Part shown: positions 43,635 through 52,799 of the stretch, one piece after another
Layout of the letters: the number at the start of each line of letters is the position of its first letter
How positions within the stretch are numbered: position 1 is the stretch's first letter
NCBI GenBank assembly: GCA_021788095.1
Contig: JAJYLB010000003.1
Location: 1-64,000, forward strand
Source of the DNA: Acidobacteriota bacterium
Lineage (GTDB): Bacteria; Acidobacteriota; Terriglobia; Acidiferrales; UBA7541
Direction: 5' to 3'
Length of the DNA stretch: 64,000 nucleotides
Program-made: the position numbers and the translations under genes
The notes under the pieces: generated by a model
What the model saw: the letters and a program-made list of their open reading frames with translations, nothing else
Database searches by the model: none
What the model was told of the DNA's origin: nothing

Positions 43635-44306
43635 GTGGCCCCGAAGCCCGAGTTTCCGACCGGCCGGTTTGGTTCTATCCTGATAGACCCTCCCTGGAGA
43701 TTCTTCAACAAAACGGGCAAGGTGGCACCTGAGCACAGGCGGCTTCACCGTTACGACACGATGTCCTTCGAGGAGATCGCCGCGCTGCCCGTAGGTCAGA
43801 TTGCCCTCCCGCGGAGCCACCTGTACCTCTGGTGCCCTAACGCCTTGCTTGCGGAGGGCCTGGAGATCATGAGGGCGTGGGGATTCACCTACAAGACGAA
43901 CATCGTTTGGTTTAAGGTCCGCAAGGATGGCGGCCCGGACGGTCGCGGGGTGGGCTTCTATTTTCGCAACGTCACCGAGCTTCTTCTCTTCGGGATCAAG
44001 GGCAGGGTCCGCACGCTCGCGCCCGGGCGGCGGCAGGTAAACATCCTCATCAGCCGGAAAGAAGAACATTCGAAAAAACCGGACGCCGTTTATCGCCTCA
44101 TCGAGCAGTGCAGCCCCGGCCCGTATTGCGAGCTTTTCGGCCGGCAGCGCGTGCCCGGATGGGTTCAGTGGGGAGATCAGATTGACAGCTACCGGCCGCC
44201 GCCCTACAAGGCATACGCCCGGCCTAAGAATGGGGATCGTAGCAGCGCATTCCCATTCCAATCAGGAGAAGAGGGCAGCCGCCAGCGCCGCCTCCGTCTA
44301 CTTTAG
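43635..44306 (+). CDS. MT-A70 family N6-adenine DNA methyltransferase
   Basis: GTG at 43635, 223 residues. The catalytic motif is DPPW (18-21) in SILIDPPWRFF. SAM-binding and other MT-A70 marks are LYLWCPNALLAEGLEIMRAWG, FTYKTNIVWFK, NVTELLLFG and CELFGRQRVPGWVQWG. MT-A70 enzymes methylate adenine N6; bacterial members act on DNA, often as the modification half of R-M systems. Here the next gene is a BglII-like endonuclease, convergent and overlapping by 83 bases, which supports that role. The last 25 or so residues are translated from the overlap and look atypical, as expected of a shared segment. Confidence 0.88.
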   Translation: MAPKPEFPTGRFGSILIDPPWRFFNKTGKVAPEHRRLHRYDTMSFEEIAALPVGQIALPRSHLYLWCPNALLAEGLEIMRAWGFTYKTNIVWFKVRKDGGPDGRGVGFYFRNVTELLLFGIKGRVRTLAPGRRQVNILISRKEEHSKKPDAVYRLIEQCSPGPYCELFGRQRVPGWVQWGDQIDSYRPPPYKAYARPKNGDRSSAFPFQSGEEGSRQRRLRLL

Positions 44307-44814
44307 GAATCAGTTTGTCCCAGTGCGTCGTGGAAGCCCCGTAGGACGCGCCCTTTCCGAGCTTGTCGAACAGGTCCTGCAGTTCGCTGAGGCGCGTGAT
44401 GATGACGCCCACAGAGAGCACGCGGAGATCCTTGAGCAAGCGGAAATTATTGAGGTCCCTATCGTAAAACTCCGTCTTGTTGTTCCACTCGACTTCCAGT
44501 CCGACGCCGTTCTTGAAGTTGTCGATCTTGTGGGTGGGAATGGGAATCGGCTGCCCGTCCACCGTGATGCGAATGTCGAAGGATTTCTCGTGCCAGACCC
44601 GCTTGCGAAGGAATCCGTCAAGCGCCGCCGATATTGGCGACCTACCGCCGCCGGGTGTCAGGATGTGGCTTTTCCTCAGCGTGAAGCCCTGCAAGCAGTC
44701 AGCGATGTCGGCAAACTCATCGGGGAAGTCGGCCGCCAATATCGCGGAGGCGTGCCCGCGCTCTTCGATCAAGAACCTTTTGCGGATTTTGTCCGGTAGC
44801 TGCCGCAGCGCCAT
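44224..44814 (-). CDS. BglII-like type II restriction endonuclease
   Basis: 196 residues. The core GFTLRKSHILTPGGGRSPIS, FLRKRVWHEKSFDIRITVDG, KIDNFKNGVGLEVEWNNKTE and LRVLSVGVIITRLSEL matches the BglII/BstYI family. The catalytic residues of BglII are Asp84, Glu93 and Gln95. Here Asp98, Glu107 and Glu109 show the same spacing, with Glu in place of Gln. A GATC-centred target such as AGATCT or RGATCY is inferred from the family. The gene is antiparallel to the MT-A70 methyltransferase and shares its 3' end (44224-44306). It would need the methylase to protect the host genome. Confidence 0.88.
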   Translation of the reverse strand: MALRQLPDKIRKRFLIEERGHASAILAADFPDEFADIADCLQGFTLRKSHILTPGGGRSPISAALDGFLRKRVWHEKSFDIRITVDGQPIPIPTHKIDNFKNGVGLEVEWNNKTEFYDRDLNNFRLLKDLRVLSVGVIITRLSELQDLFDKLGKGASYGASTTHWDKLIPKVDGGGAGGCPLLLIGMGMRCYDPHS

Positions 44815-45037
44815 CGGGCGCGGATCTTATCACGCGGATGGGCCGTACTGCACCTTCAGCGGCCCTTGGGTAGCGCGCACCCGGCTGGCTCCTGATGGCT
44901 TCTCAGCGCCGCAGAAAACAGAAACGAATTCGGCAGGTTGGCGCGGCCTGCGCCTCAAGGGTTCAGAGCTCTTCCGCTTTTCGTTCGTTTGAGCGACGGG
45001 CCACGCAGGCAAGCGGGGGCTTCGCAAGCCGTTCTCA

Positions 45038-45547
45038 TTACCGGGCTTGCTGTTTCGCCGGCGGATCGACCGCGCTCATCCCTCCGACGATTTGCCACAC
45101 GCCATGTTTTTTGAGCCAGATGTGCGACAAGCGATAGGTGATGGTGGAGGCGGAGCCATTCGCTTCGCGGCGCGTGACGGTGACGCGGTAATAGGTAATC
45201 ACGACGGGGCCGTGCTGTCTCACGCTCTCGCGCTGGAGTTTGTAGGCGACCACGTTGCCCAGGCCGGCGCCCGGGCCTCGCAGCACCGCCTCGAGGCTGG
45301 CTTTGCCGGCGGGATGGTCGGCTGAGATGGGCCAGCCCATGAAGCGCTCGCTCCACAGCGCGAGGTAATCCTTCACGTCGCGGGCCTTGACGTATCGCCA
45401 GTACGCCTCTTCTCCCGCCCAGACTTGCCCGGTCGCACTCGTCTTCTCGGCGGTGGCGCGCGGTTTCTGCCGCGCCAGTCCCGTGGACCCGGCGAGCGCC
45501 AAAGCAAGAATGGCGGCTCCCGTAGTTCCTGCCATGATCTTCTTCAT
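45038..45547 (-). CDS. Secreted SnoaL/DUF4440-like (NTF2-fold) protein
   Basis: ATG at 45547 gives 169 residues, with GGAAAGGG upstream. A signal peptide (residues 1-27, ends TGLA) precedes one NTF2-like domain: YWRYVKARDVKDYLALWSER, FMGWPISADHPAGKASLEAV, TYYRVTVTRREANGS and YRLSHIWLKKHGVWQIVGGM. The cone fold binds small hydrophobic molecules in other members. The function is unknown. The 183 bases downstream and 223 upstream carry no other recognised feature. Confidence 0.82.
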   Translation of the reverse strand: MKKIMAGTTGAAILALALAGSTGLARQKPRATAEKTSATGQVWAGEEAYWRYVKARDVKDYLALWSERFMGWPISADHPAGKASLEAVLRGPGAGLGNVVAYKLQRESVRQHGPVVITYYRVTVTRREANGSASTITYRLSHIWLKKHGVWQIVGGMSAVDPPAKQQAR

Positions 45548-45807
45548 CGACCCTTTCCGAGCGGTGGAGTCACGTCTGGAGACTGGAACCGTGCCCATTT
45601 GCAAGAACAGAGTTTCACGAAACATGAAGACTCATCAAACCAGGATTGCCATTTTGGCGTACTGGGCAGCCGCAGTATAAACCCCTTGGCGCGCCGGCAG
45701 CGACATTTGGGCCGTCGGGCCGCGCCCCGGTCCGCCGCGTGCAATTCAATGGGGACCAGCGGGCTCCGTACCGCGTTCGGCACGGAGCCCGTGTCCATGG
45801 AGGTGAC

Positions 45808-47313
45808 TCAGTAAGTGGCCCCTTCGGGCACCCAGATGATGTCGATCCGGTTGCTGTCCTGGACGGCAGCGCCGGCCTCGGGCGTCCCTGTCCGCGTCTC
45901 GATGCGGTCCTCGGAAATACCCTTCGATACCAGGTACTTCTTCGCGTTTTCCGCACGATCGGCGGCGCGGCGCTCGGCCAGCCGTTGCGCTCGAGCGGTC
46001 TTGCCCGCCGAGGCGTAGCCAATGACGACGACATGCGCGCCGGTTTCGCTCTGGAGCCGCAGCGCGACGTTGTCGAGCACGCGCTTGCAGACGTTATCCA
46101 CGCGCGTGCTGTTGCCCTTGAACAGGCACTGGTCGATCTTGCTCGCCTGCGGCTTGGGCGGCGGCGGCGCCTGGACGTTGACTTCCACGTTGCAATCGGC
46201 CGCTAGGCCCTTGCCGTTCTCGACGCGGCCGGTGACCGTGTAGGTACCCGGAGCGAGTCCGGTCGTATCCAACTCGACCGACGAGCCCGTGCCGACGATC
46301 GAGCCGCCCGTGGTCCGCCACGTGTAGTTGAGCGTAGTCCCGCTCTGATCCTGGACGGTGGCGGTGATCGCGTCGCGCGCGCCCGGCAACACCGAAGGCT
46401 GGGCGGCGGAGCAAGACATGGTCGGTGGCACCGGTTTTGGAGCAACGTCGATCGTTGTCGCTCCCGTCACCGTGCCGCCGGGGCCGGTCGCCGAAAAGTC
46501 GTAGGTTGTGGTTGCGAGCGGAGTCACTTCTCTGGTCCCGCTGGTTGGAACCGAGCCGATACCGGAGATATTGGCCTCGACGGTATCCGTCGAATTCCAA
46601 TTCAGCGTGGTGGATTCCCCGTACTCCAGGTGCGATTTGCTGGCGGAGATGCTGCCAGTTGGTTTCGCCACAGCGACCGTAGCGCTGGCGATGCCAACCG
46701 TGAAGCGGGGAATCTCCCGGTCGCCGAACTTCTTCGTGCCACGGGGCCAGGGCGTCGTGCGCTGGGCACCGTTCTTGTTCAGGTCGATGATAACTCGCTC
46801 GTCGGCCTTAACGGTGACCGGGCCGCCCCATATCACATTCCCGTTGCGGGTGACGGTCACCGGATAGGTGCCCGGAGGAACCAGCAGTTCCTGCTTCCAC
46901 AAAATGTCGTTATCAAACTCGTCGACGTGGCCGACGAAATAGTCGGGCGTCTTCCCGTTAAGGAGCACCGCCGCCCGGGGATGGCCCTCGAGCTGGATGC
47001 GGCCCCAGGGACCACGGACCGGTCCGCCCGAGGTAGTGAGGGTAGCGTCAAGGGCGGTGGTCTTGTTGGCGGTGATGGTCACCTTGTCGGTGAACATCTT
47101 GTAGCCGTAATTGGCAACGGTAACGCTATGCTCGCCCGGAGCCAGCTCGACAGCTCGGCTGCCGTCGCCGATAGCGTTGCCATCGACAAAGACATAGGCT
47201 TGTTTGGGAACGACGTGGACTTTGAGCTTTCCCTGCTGCGCGTAGGAAGCGGTGCTCATTGCCAGCAGGAAGATCGTGAACGGCAAGGACTTTGAGAATC
47301 GGGACAAGCGCAT
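45808..47313 (-). CDS. PEGA-domain and OmpA-like envelope protein
   Basis: 501 residues with GAGAGGGGGG upstream. Residues 1-25 are a signal peptide. A PEGA domain (KLKVHVVPKQAYVFVDGNAI, APGEHSVTVANYGYK) is followed by a second PEGA-like stretch, then an Ig/PKD-like domain with a proline linker (PPPPKPQASK). The C-terminal OmpA/MotB domain (about 390-500) has HVVVIGYASAGKTARAQRLAE and NAKKYLVSKGISEDRIET. OmpA domains bind peptidoglycan, so the protein probably links an extracellular domain to the cell wall or outer membrane. Confidence 0.88.
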   Translation of the reverse strand: MRLSRFSKSLPFTIFLLAMSTASYAQQGKLKVHVVPKQAYVFVDGNAIGDGSRAVELAPGEHSVTVANYGYKMFTDKVTITANKTTALDATLTTSGGPVRGPWGRIQLEGHPRAAVLLNGKTPDYFVGHVDEFDNDILWKQELLVPPGTYPVTVTRNGNVIWGGPVTVKADERVIIDLNKNGAQRTTPWPRGTKKFGDREIPRFTVGIASATVAVAKPTGSISASKSHLEYGESTTLNWNSTDTVEANISGIGSVPTSGTREVTPLATTTYDFSATGPGGTVTGATTIDVAPKPVPPTMSCSAAQPSVLPGARDAITATVQDQSGTTLNYTWRTTGGSIVGTGSSVELDTTGLAPGTYTVTGRVENGKGLAADCNVEVNVQAPPPPKPQASKIDQCLFKGNSTRVDNVCKRVLDNVALRLQSETGAHVVVIGYASAGKTARAQRLAERRAADRAENAKKYLVSKGISEDRIETRTGTPEAGAAVQDSNRIDIIWVPEGATY

Positions 47314-47469
47314 GATTGGACCCCCCTCTCAACCGGAATTTCCATTACTGGCTTTCCGGTCAGCTCGCAGCATATGTCCCTCCGCTCACCAAGGCAACGG
47401 CCTTTCGCGTTTTTCCCTCTCAGCCGGGAATTCCTCTTACGCGTCCCTAACCGCCATCCCTTTTGGTCT

Positions 47470-47499
47470 TTGACCCTCGCGAAAATCCGGGCCTATACT
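47470..47499 (+). promoter_or_regulatory. Promoter of the thiolase gene cluster
   Basis: TTGACC (47470-47475), an 18-base spacer and TATACT (47494-47499) lie 32 bases upstream of the thiolase ATG. GGAGGAG serves as the ribosome-binding site (47521-47527). Confidence 0.7.
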
Positions 47500-47531
47500 G
47501 GCGGCGACGGGCACCGGCGCGGAGGAGAACT

Positions 47532-48713
47532 ATGGACACTTCGGTGATTGTGAGCGCGGTGCGTACTCCCGTGGGCAAGTTCCTCGGCGGGCTCTCACCG
47601 CTTTCGGCAACGCAGATGGGCGCCATCGCCGTGCGTGCGGCGGTCGAGCGCGCGGGAATCGATCCGAACCTCGTGGATGAAATCATCATGGGCAACGTGT
47701 TGTCGGCCGGGCTGGGCCAGAATCCGGCACGGCAAGCGGGACTTGGCGGCGGGTTGAACAACCGCGTCGCGGCCATGACGATCAACAAAGTTTGCGGTTC
47801 CGGCTTGAAATCGGTTGCTCTGGCCGATCAGGCGATTCGGCTCGGGGAAGCGGAAGTGGAAGTCGCGGGCGGCATGGAATCGATGTCCAACGCGCCGTAC
47901 CTGCTGACCTCGGCGCGCACCGGGTATCGGCTTGGCCACGGCCAAGCATTCGATTCGATGATTTGCGACGGGTTGTGGGACGCCTACGAAAACTACCACA
48001 TGGGCATCACCGCGGAACTCGTCGCCGAAAAATACGGGATATCGCGCGGGGAGCAGGACAGCTTCGCGCTCGAAAGCCATCAGCGCGCCGTGCGCGCAAG
48101 CCAATCCTGCTTTTTCGAGTCGCAGATCGTCCCCGTGGAAATTCCGGGGAAAAAGGGCGAGAAGATTCTGGTCGCGAAAGACGAATCTCCCCGCCCGGAC
48201 TCCTCGCTCGAAGCGCTGGCCAAGCTCAAGCCGGTCTTTAAGCCCAACGGCACCGTAACGGCGGGCAACGCCCCGGGAACGAACGATGGCGCCGCCGCAC
48301 TCGTTCTCACCAGCGAAGCGAATGCGGCCCGGCTGGGCAAAACGCCGATGGCGCGCGTCGTCGCCCAGGCGACCAGCGGGGTCGAGCCGAAATGGGTGAT
48401 GATGGCGCCGGTGGAAGCCGTCGAAAAGCTGCTGAAGAAGATCGGCTGGGACCGCGACCGCGACGTCGATCTTATCGAGCTCAACGAAGCCTTTGCCGTA
48501 CAGGCGCTGGCGGTGATGCGCGAGCTTCGACTCGATCCCGCCAAAGTCAATGTGAATGGCGGGGCGGTGGCGCTCGGCCATCCCATCGGGGCTTCGGGCG
48601 CGCGAATCCTGGTCACGTTGCTGCACGAGATGCAGCGGCGAAACGTGAAGCGCGGCATCGCCGCGCTGTGCCTCGGCGGCGGCAACGCCGTCGCCCTCGC
48701 GGTGGAACGCTGA
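47532..48713 (+). CDS. Acetyl-CoA C-acetyltransferase (thiolase)
   Basis: 393 residues. Cys88 in NKVCGSGLK is the acyl-carrying nucleophile. [27 protein letters not shown] (catalytic His) and [10 protein letters not shown] (second Cys) are the other thiolase motifs. The enzyme condenses two acetyl-CoA to acetoacetyl-CoA or works in reverse in beta-oxidation. A 3-hydroxyacyl-CoA dehydrogenase lies 3 kb downstream on the same strand, and both could work in butanoate or polyhydroxyalkanoate metabolism. The zinc-ribbon gene follows after five bases. Confidence 0.95.
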   Translation: MDTSVIVSAVRTPVGKFLGGLSPLSATQMGAIAVRAAVERAGIDPNLVDEIIMGNVLSAGLGQNPARQAGLGGGLNNRVAAMTINKVCGSGLKSVALADQAIRLGEAEVEVAGGMESMSNAPYLLTSARTGYRLGHGQAFDSMICDGLWDAYENYHMGITAELVAEKYGISRGEQDSFALESHQRAVRASQSCFFESQIVPVEIPGKKGEKILVAKDESPRPDSSLEALAKLKPVFKPNGTVTAGNAPGTNDGAAALVLTSEANAARLGKTPMARVVAQATSGVEPKWVMMAPVEAVEKLLKKIGWDRDRDVDLIELNEAFAVQALAVMRELRLDPAKVNVNGGAVALGHPIGASGARILVTLLHEMQRRNVKRGIAALCLGGGNAVALAVER

Positions 48714-48718
48714 GGCCC

Positions 48719-49357
48719 ATGTTCTGTCCCAACTGCGGAGTCGAGTACAGACCGGGATTCACGCGCTGCAACGATTGCGAAGTGGATCTGGTGCATGAGC
48801 TGCCCTCGGGCGAGCGAGGGGCGGAATCAGAGGCGGAGGGCTCCTCGGAAGCTTCGCTCGAGCTGCTCTGGCGAGGCACGCAAGGCGGCGTCTACAACGT
48901 GATCGCGGGCGCGCTGGAGGATGCCGGCCTGCATTACAACCGCGAAACGCTGGATGCCCGGCTGACCTTCAGCTCCGGTTACGCTCCCCTGGAGATCTGG
49001 GTGCCCGCGGCGGAACTCAACGCCGCCCGCGCCGTGCTCGAGGATACACTCACCCAAATCGCTCAGCCTATTCCCGTCGCCGCTGCGCCTCTCACGGCCG
49101 GCGAGGAGAACGAATCGTTCGGCGAAATGCCTGCCGGCGTGCAGGATCCTTATCCCGAAGACGCGACGGCGGAAGTGTGGACGGGGAAGGACAGCACTCT
49201 GGCCGAGTTCCTGAAATCCGCTCTGGCGACGAATGGGATCGGCTGCTCGATCGACGCCGCGAATCCCGCCGCCATCTCCCTGCGCGTGCTTCCCGAAGAC
49301 GGGCCCGGCGCCCGCGAAATCGTTCGCCAAGTCGTCGACGGCGTCGCTCCCGAATAG
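48719..49357 (+). CDS. Zinc-ribbon protein with two DUF2007-like domains
   Basis: 212 residues, starting five bases after the thiolase stop. The N terminus is a zinc ribbon (CPNC at 3-6 and CNDC at 17-20). Two DUF2007-like units follow: LLWRGTQGGVYNVIAGALED with LEIWVPAAELNAARAVLED, and VWTGKDSTLAEFLKSALATN with AISLRVLPEDGPGAREIV. DUF2007 proteins are small putative signal-transducing proteins of unknown function. It is cotranscribed with the thiolase. Confidence 0.8.
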   Translation: MFCPNCGVEYRPGFTRCNDCEVDLVHELPSGERGAESEAEGSSEASLELLWRGTQGGVYNVIAGALEDAGLHYNRETLDARLTFSSGYAPLEIWVPAAELNAARAVLEDTLTQIAQPIPVAAAPLTAGEENESFGEMPAGVQDPYPEDATAEVWTGKDSTLAEFLKSALATNGIGCSIDAANPAAISLRVLPEDGPGAREIVRQVVDGVAPE

Positions 49358-49475
49358 CCGCAGATTGCCGTTGGGGGCTGGCAGGCGGCAGCCATGGCGG
49401 GCCGGTGGATCGCCGCTACCGGCGCCGCTCCCGATTGTGGATAATTCTTTCCGGCAAATCGGGAGGGACAGCCAC

Positions 49476-51692
49476 ATGCCCAAAAAAATCGGCCGTAGGG
49501 AAGCGCTGAAAACGATGGGAGCGGCTTGCGCCGCGGGATTGCTGCCCGGAAGGCTCCTCTTCGCATCCGCCGGGCCGGCCGTCGCGGGGCAAAGCACGGA
49601 AATTCAGATCCGCACGGTGAGCCCGCACACCTTCCGTCTGAGCATCTTGCCGGTTGCCGGCGGCCGAGCCGCGGCGATCCCCAACGATGGCTCGCTTGTC
49701 CGGGAGTCGTGGCCCGGTCGGGCGACGGTGCTCGGCGGCGAGTTCCGCCCGCAAACCATACGCGCGGGGAACCTGCGCGTGAAAATCGAGCCGGCTCCCC
49801 TGACTTTCCGCGTGGAAACGGCGGCGGGCGAACTGGTGCAGCAGCTCGGCGTCGACCCCGCCGCGGGCGTCGTGACCTTCGCCACGGGCGATGCGCCGCT
49901 CTTGGGATTCGGCGAAGGCGGGCAGCAATTCGATCGGCGCGGTTCGAGCGATTCCATGCGCCACGGCGAGGGCGTTTACAATTTGGCCACGCGCGGCGCT
50001 CGCGTCCCCATCCCCTGGATCATCGGCACCGCCGGCTGGGCCATCTTCTTCCATCAGCCCTACGGCACATTCGATTTCACGGGGCCGGAAAGCAAGTTTC
50101 TGCTTCCGGCGGAATCGCCGTTCCCGCTCGACCTGTTCTTCGTGGGCGCTCGCGAGCCTGCCATCATCATGGCCGAATACGCGCGGCTCACCGGCCATGC
50201 CGAGCTGCCGCCGCTGTGGAGCCTCGGGTACCAGCAGTCGCATCGCACGCTGGCCAGCCGGGAGGAGATTCTGGCCGAAGCGGACACGTTCCGCGCCAAG
50301 AAACTCCCTTGCGACGCGCTCATCTATCTCGGCACGGGCTTCTGCCCTTCCGGGTGGAATACGGCCAACGGCTCGTTCGATTGGAACTCGCGCGTATTTC
50401 CCGATCCCAAAGCGATCCTCGACCAGTTCCACGAGAAGCATTTCCACGTCGCGCTCCACGTGGTCATCCTCGAGCGCCGGCTTACCGGCACCGTTTACGA
50501 TCCCTGCGATCCCGCCCGCTCCGACGACCAGCGCGCCGGTTGCTATTGGGACGAGCATCGCCGCGACTTCGCGATGGGCGTGGACGGCTGGTGGCCGGAC
50601 GAGGGCGACGCGCTCGACATTCCGTCGCGCCTGAACCGCTGCCGCTTCTACTGGGAAGGGCCGCAGAAGGACCGACCCAACGCGCGCCCCTACGCGCTGA
50701 TCCGCAACGGCTACGCCGGGATGCAGCGCTACGCCTCGTTCCTTTGGTCCGGCGACACGCTCTCGACCTGGAAAACCCTCCAGGTGCAAGTAGCCAACGG
50801 CATCAATACCGCGCTCACCGGGATCCCCTATTGGGGCACGGACATTGGCGGGTTCGTTCCCAGTCAGGAGTTCACCGCCGAACTCTACCTCCGGTGGTTC
50901 CAATACGGCGCCTTCTGCACGCTCTTCCGCTGCCACGGCCGCACGTGGAAGCTGCGGCTGCCTTGGGGATGGGACATGGGGACGCCCGGTCCGGTCGAGT
51001 CGAGGTACGTTCCGCCCGACAGCGAATTGCACAACGCGCAGGTCGAGCCCATTTGCCAAAAGTATCTGAACCTGCGCTACCGCCTGCTGCCGTATCTCTA
51101 CAGCGCGGTGCGCGAGTGCTCCCAAACCGGCATGCCGGTGATGCGCTCGCTCTGGCTGCATTACCCGGACGATCCAGCCGCCGTGGCCCGCGACGACGAG
51201 TACCTTTGGGGGCGCGACATTCTCGTTGCCCCGGTCTTCGAAAAGGGCGCGAAGTCCCGCCGCCTCTATCTCCCCCGCGGCACCTGGCACGATTTCTGGA
51301 CCGGGGAGCGGCAGGAGGGCGGGCGCGAAATCACGCGGGACGTCGACCTCGAAACGATTCCGCTTTACGTTCGCGCGGGCGCGATTGTTCCGCTTGGCCC
51401 CGTCAAGCAGTACGTCGCCGAGAAAGTCGAGGGCCCGCTCTCGCTCGAAATTTATCCCGGCGCCGATGGCTCGTTCGTTCTCTACGAGGACGATGGCGAA
51501 ACGTTCGGCTTCCGCCGCGGCGAGTGGATGGGGATTGAAATGCGCTGGGACGACGCCCGTCGCCGGCTGCGCCTCTCGCTCGAAAAGGGCTCGCGCGTGC
51601 TTCCGCCCCTGCGCCGCCCCATCGAAATCCATCTCGAACGGGAGACGCGGCGGGTCAGCTTCTCCGGCCACCCGCTCGAGGTGGCCTTCTGA
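49476..51692 (+). CDS. Exported GH31-family alpha-glucosidase
   Basis: 738 residues from ATG at 49476 with GGGAGGGA upstream. The N terminus has a twin-arginine-like signal (RREALKTMGAACAAGLLPG). The GH31 barrel shows DGWWPDEGD with Asp375 as nucleophile and SGDTLSTW with Asp427 as acid/base. The nearby RCHGRTWKLRLPWG stretch shapes the active site. The C-terminal beta domain includes YLPRGTWHDFWTG. GH31 enzymes release alpha-linked glucose or xylose. The longer open frame from 49233 is rejected. It starts 118 bases after the zinc-ribbon gene and 19 bases before the dehydrogenase, so the three may form an operon. Confidence 0.93.
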   Translation: MPKKIGRREALKTMGAACAAGLLPGRLLFASAGPAVAGQSTEIQIRTVSPHTFRLSILPVAGGRAAAIPNDGSLVRESWPGRATVLGGEFRPQTIRAGNLRVKIEPAPLTFRVETAAGELVQQLGVDPAAGVVTFATGDAPLLGFGEGGQQFDRRGSSDSMRHGEGVYNLATRGARVPIPWIIGTAGWAIFFHQPYGTFDFTGPESKFLLPAESPFPLDLFFVGAREPAIIMAEYARLTGHAELPPLWSLGYQQSHRTLASREEILAEADTFRAKKLPCDALIYLGTGFCPSGWNTANGSFDWNSRVFPDPKAILDQFHEKHFHVALHVVILERRLTGTVYDPCDPARSDDQRAGCYWDEHRRDFAMGVDGWWPDEGDALDIPSRLNRCRFYWEGPQKDRPNARPYALIRNGYAGMQRYASFLWSGDTLSTWKTLQVQVANGINTALTGIPYWGTDIGGFVPSQEFTAELYLRWFQYGAFCTLFRCHGRTWKLRLPWGWDMGTPGPVESRYVPPDSELHNAQVEPICQKYLNLRYRLLPYLYSAVRECSQTGMPVMRSLWLHYPDDPAAVARDDEYLWGRDILVAPVFEKGAKSRRLYLPRGTWHDFWTGERQEGGREITRDVDLETIPLYVRAGAIVPLGPVKQYVAEKVEGPLSLEIYPGADGSFVLYEDDGETFGFRRGEWMGIEMRWDDARRRLRLSLEKGSRVLPPLRRPIEIHLERETRRVSFSGHPLEVAF

Positions 51693-51711
51693 ATCGCCGC
51701 GAGGAGGGACG

Positions 51712-52623
51712 ATGAAACTCGACGAAATCAAGACCGTTGGCGTGGTCGGCGCGGGCACGATGGGTAACGGCATCGCACACGTCTTCGCCCGCGCGGGTTA
51801 CCGGGTGTTTTTGAGCGACGTCGATCGGAGCATCCTCGATCGCGCTCCCGCCACGATCGACAAGAACCTCGATAGGGAAATCAAGCGGGGCAAACTGGCC
51901 GCGGCGGAGAAGCCCGCCGTGCTCGACCGCCTCCGTCTCGCCACCAGCCTCGCCGAACTCGCCGCCGAAGCCCAGTTCGTGGTCGAGGCCGTTCCCGAGC
52001 GGCCGGAACTGAAAAAGTCCATCCTCGCCGAGCTGGGCCGGCAGATGCCCGAACCCGCGTTTCTCGCCACCAACACCTCTTCCATCTCCATCACCGCACT
52101 CGCGGCCGCCTCCGGCCGCCCGGAACGCTTCGCGGGGATGCACTTCATGAATCCCGTGCCGGTGATGACGCTGGTCGAAGTGGTACGCGGGCTCGAAACC
52201 AGCGAGGAAACCTATGCCCTCGTCCTGGCGCTGTGCGAGCGGCTCGGCAAGAAGCCGGTCGCGGTGCGCGATGCACCGGGCTTCGTCTCGAATCGCGTTC
52301 TCCTGCCGATGATCAACGAGGCGGTCTACGCGGTGCTCGAAGGGGTCGCCACGGTCGAAGCCGTCGATCAGGTGATGAAGCTCGGCATGAGCCATCCGAT
52401 CGGCCCGCTGGAGTTGGGGGACTTGATTGGGCTCGATGTTTGCCTGGACATCCTGGAGGTGCTTCAGCGCGATTTGGGCGATTCCAAATACCGCCCGTGC
52501 CCGCTGCTGCGCCGAATGGTGGCCGCCGGCTGGCTGGGCCGCAAGAGCGGCCGCGGATTTTACGTCTACGAGCCCACGGGAGCGGCGGCCGATCCCGCGC
52601 TCGCCGCCGGCGCGAGTTATTAG
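51712..52623 (+). CDS. 3-hydroxybutyryl-CoA / 3-hydroxyacyl-CoA dehydrogenase
   Basis: 303 residues with GAGGAGGG upstream. The NAD-binding loop GAGTMG is at residues 13-18. MHFMNPVPVMTLVEVVRG contains the catalytic His, and DAPGFVSNRVLLPMINEA, DLIGLDVCLDILEVL and RKSGRGFYVYE complete the signature. It oxidises 3-hydroxybutyryl-CoA to acetoacetyl-CoA or acts in reverse with the thiolase at 47.5 kb. The start is 19 bases after the GH31 stop. The last base of its TAG stop is the first base of the inverted-repeat element at 52623. Confidence 0.95.
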   Translation: MKLDEIKTVGVVGAGTMGNGIAHVFARAGYRVFLSDVDRSILDRAPATIDKNLDREIKRGKLAAAEKPAVLDRLRLATSLAELAAEAQFVVEAVPERPELKKSILAELGRQMPEPAFLATNTSSISITALAAASGRPERFAGMHFMNPVPVMTLVEVVRGLETSEETYALVLALCERLGKKPVAVRDAPGFVSNRVLLPMINEAVYAVLEGVATVEAVDQVMKLGMSHPIGPLELGDLIGLDVCLDILEVLQRDLGDSKYRPCPLLRRMVAAGWLGRKSGRGFYVYEPTGAAADPALAAGASY

Positions 52624-52740
52624 AAGCTATTTCAAAACCTCCCGCCGGGCCCCTTCAGGGGCTAAAGCCGCTGTTTTTCGGCCGCTTTTTGTCGGAGCTG
52701 AAGCTCCGACCCCCGAAGGCGGACGTTTTGAAATAGCTTC
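52623..52740. repeat. 118-base MITE-like element with perfect 16-base ends
   Basis: GAAGCTATTTCAAAAC (52623-52638) and GTTTTGAAATAGCTTC (52725-52740) are perfect inverted repeats. The core is a REP-like double hairpin of the GTCGGAGCT type (52651-52714). It sits between convergent genes. The long stem could act as a bidirectional terminator for the dehydrogenase and the glucosidase. Confidence 0.85.
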
Positions 52741-52799
52741 CAGCATCCCCGAATGCAACGCGGGGACGGCATGGATTTGAAATTTGAGATTTCAGAGGG

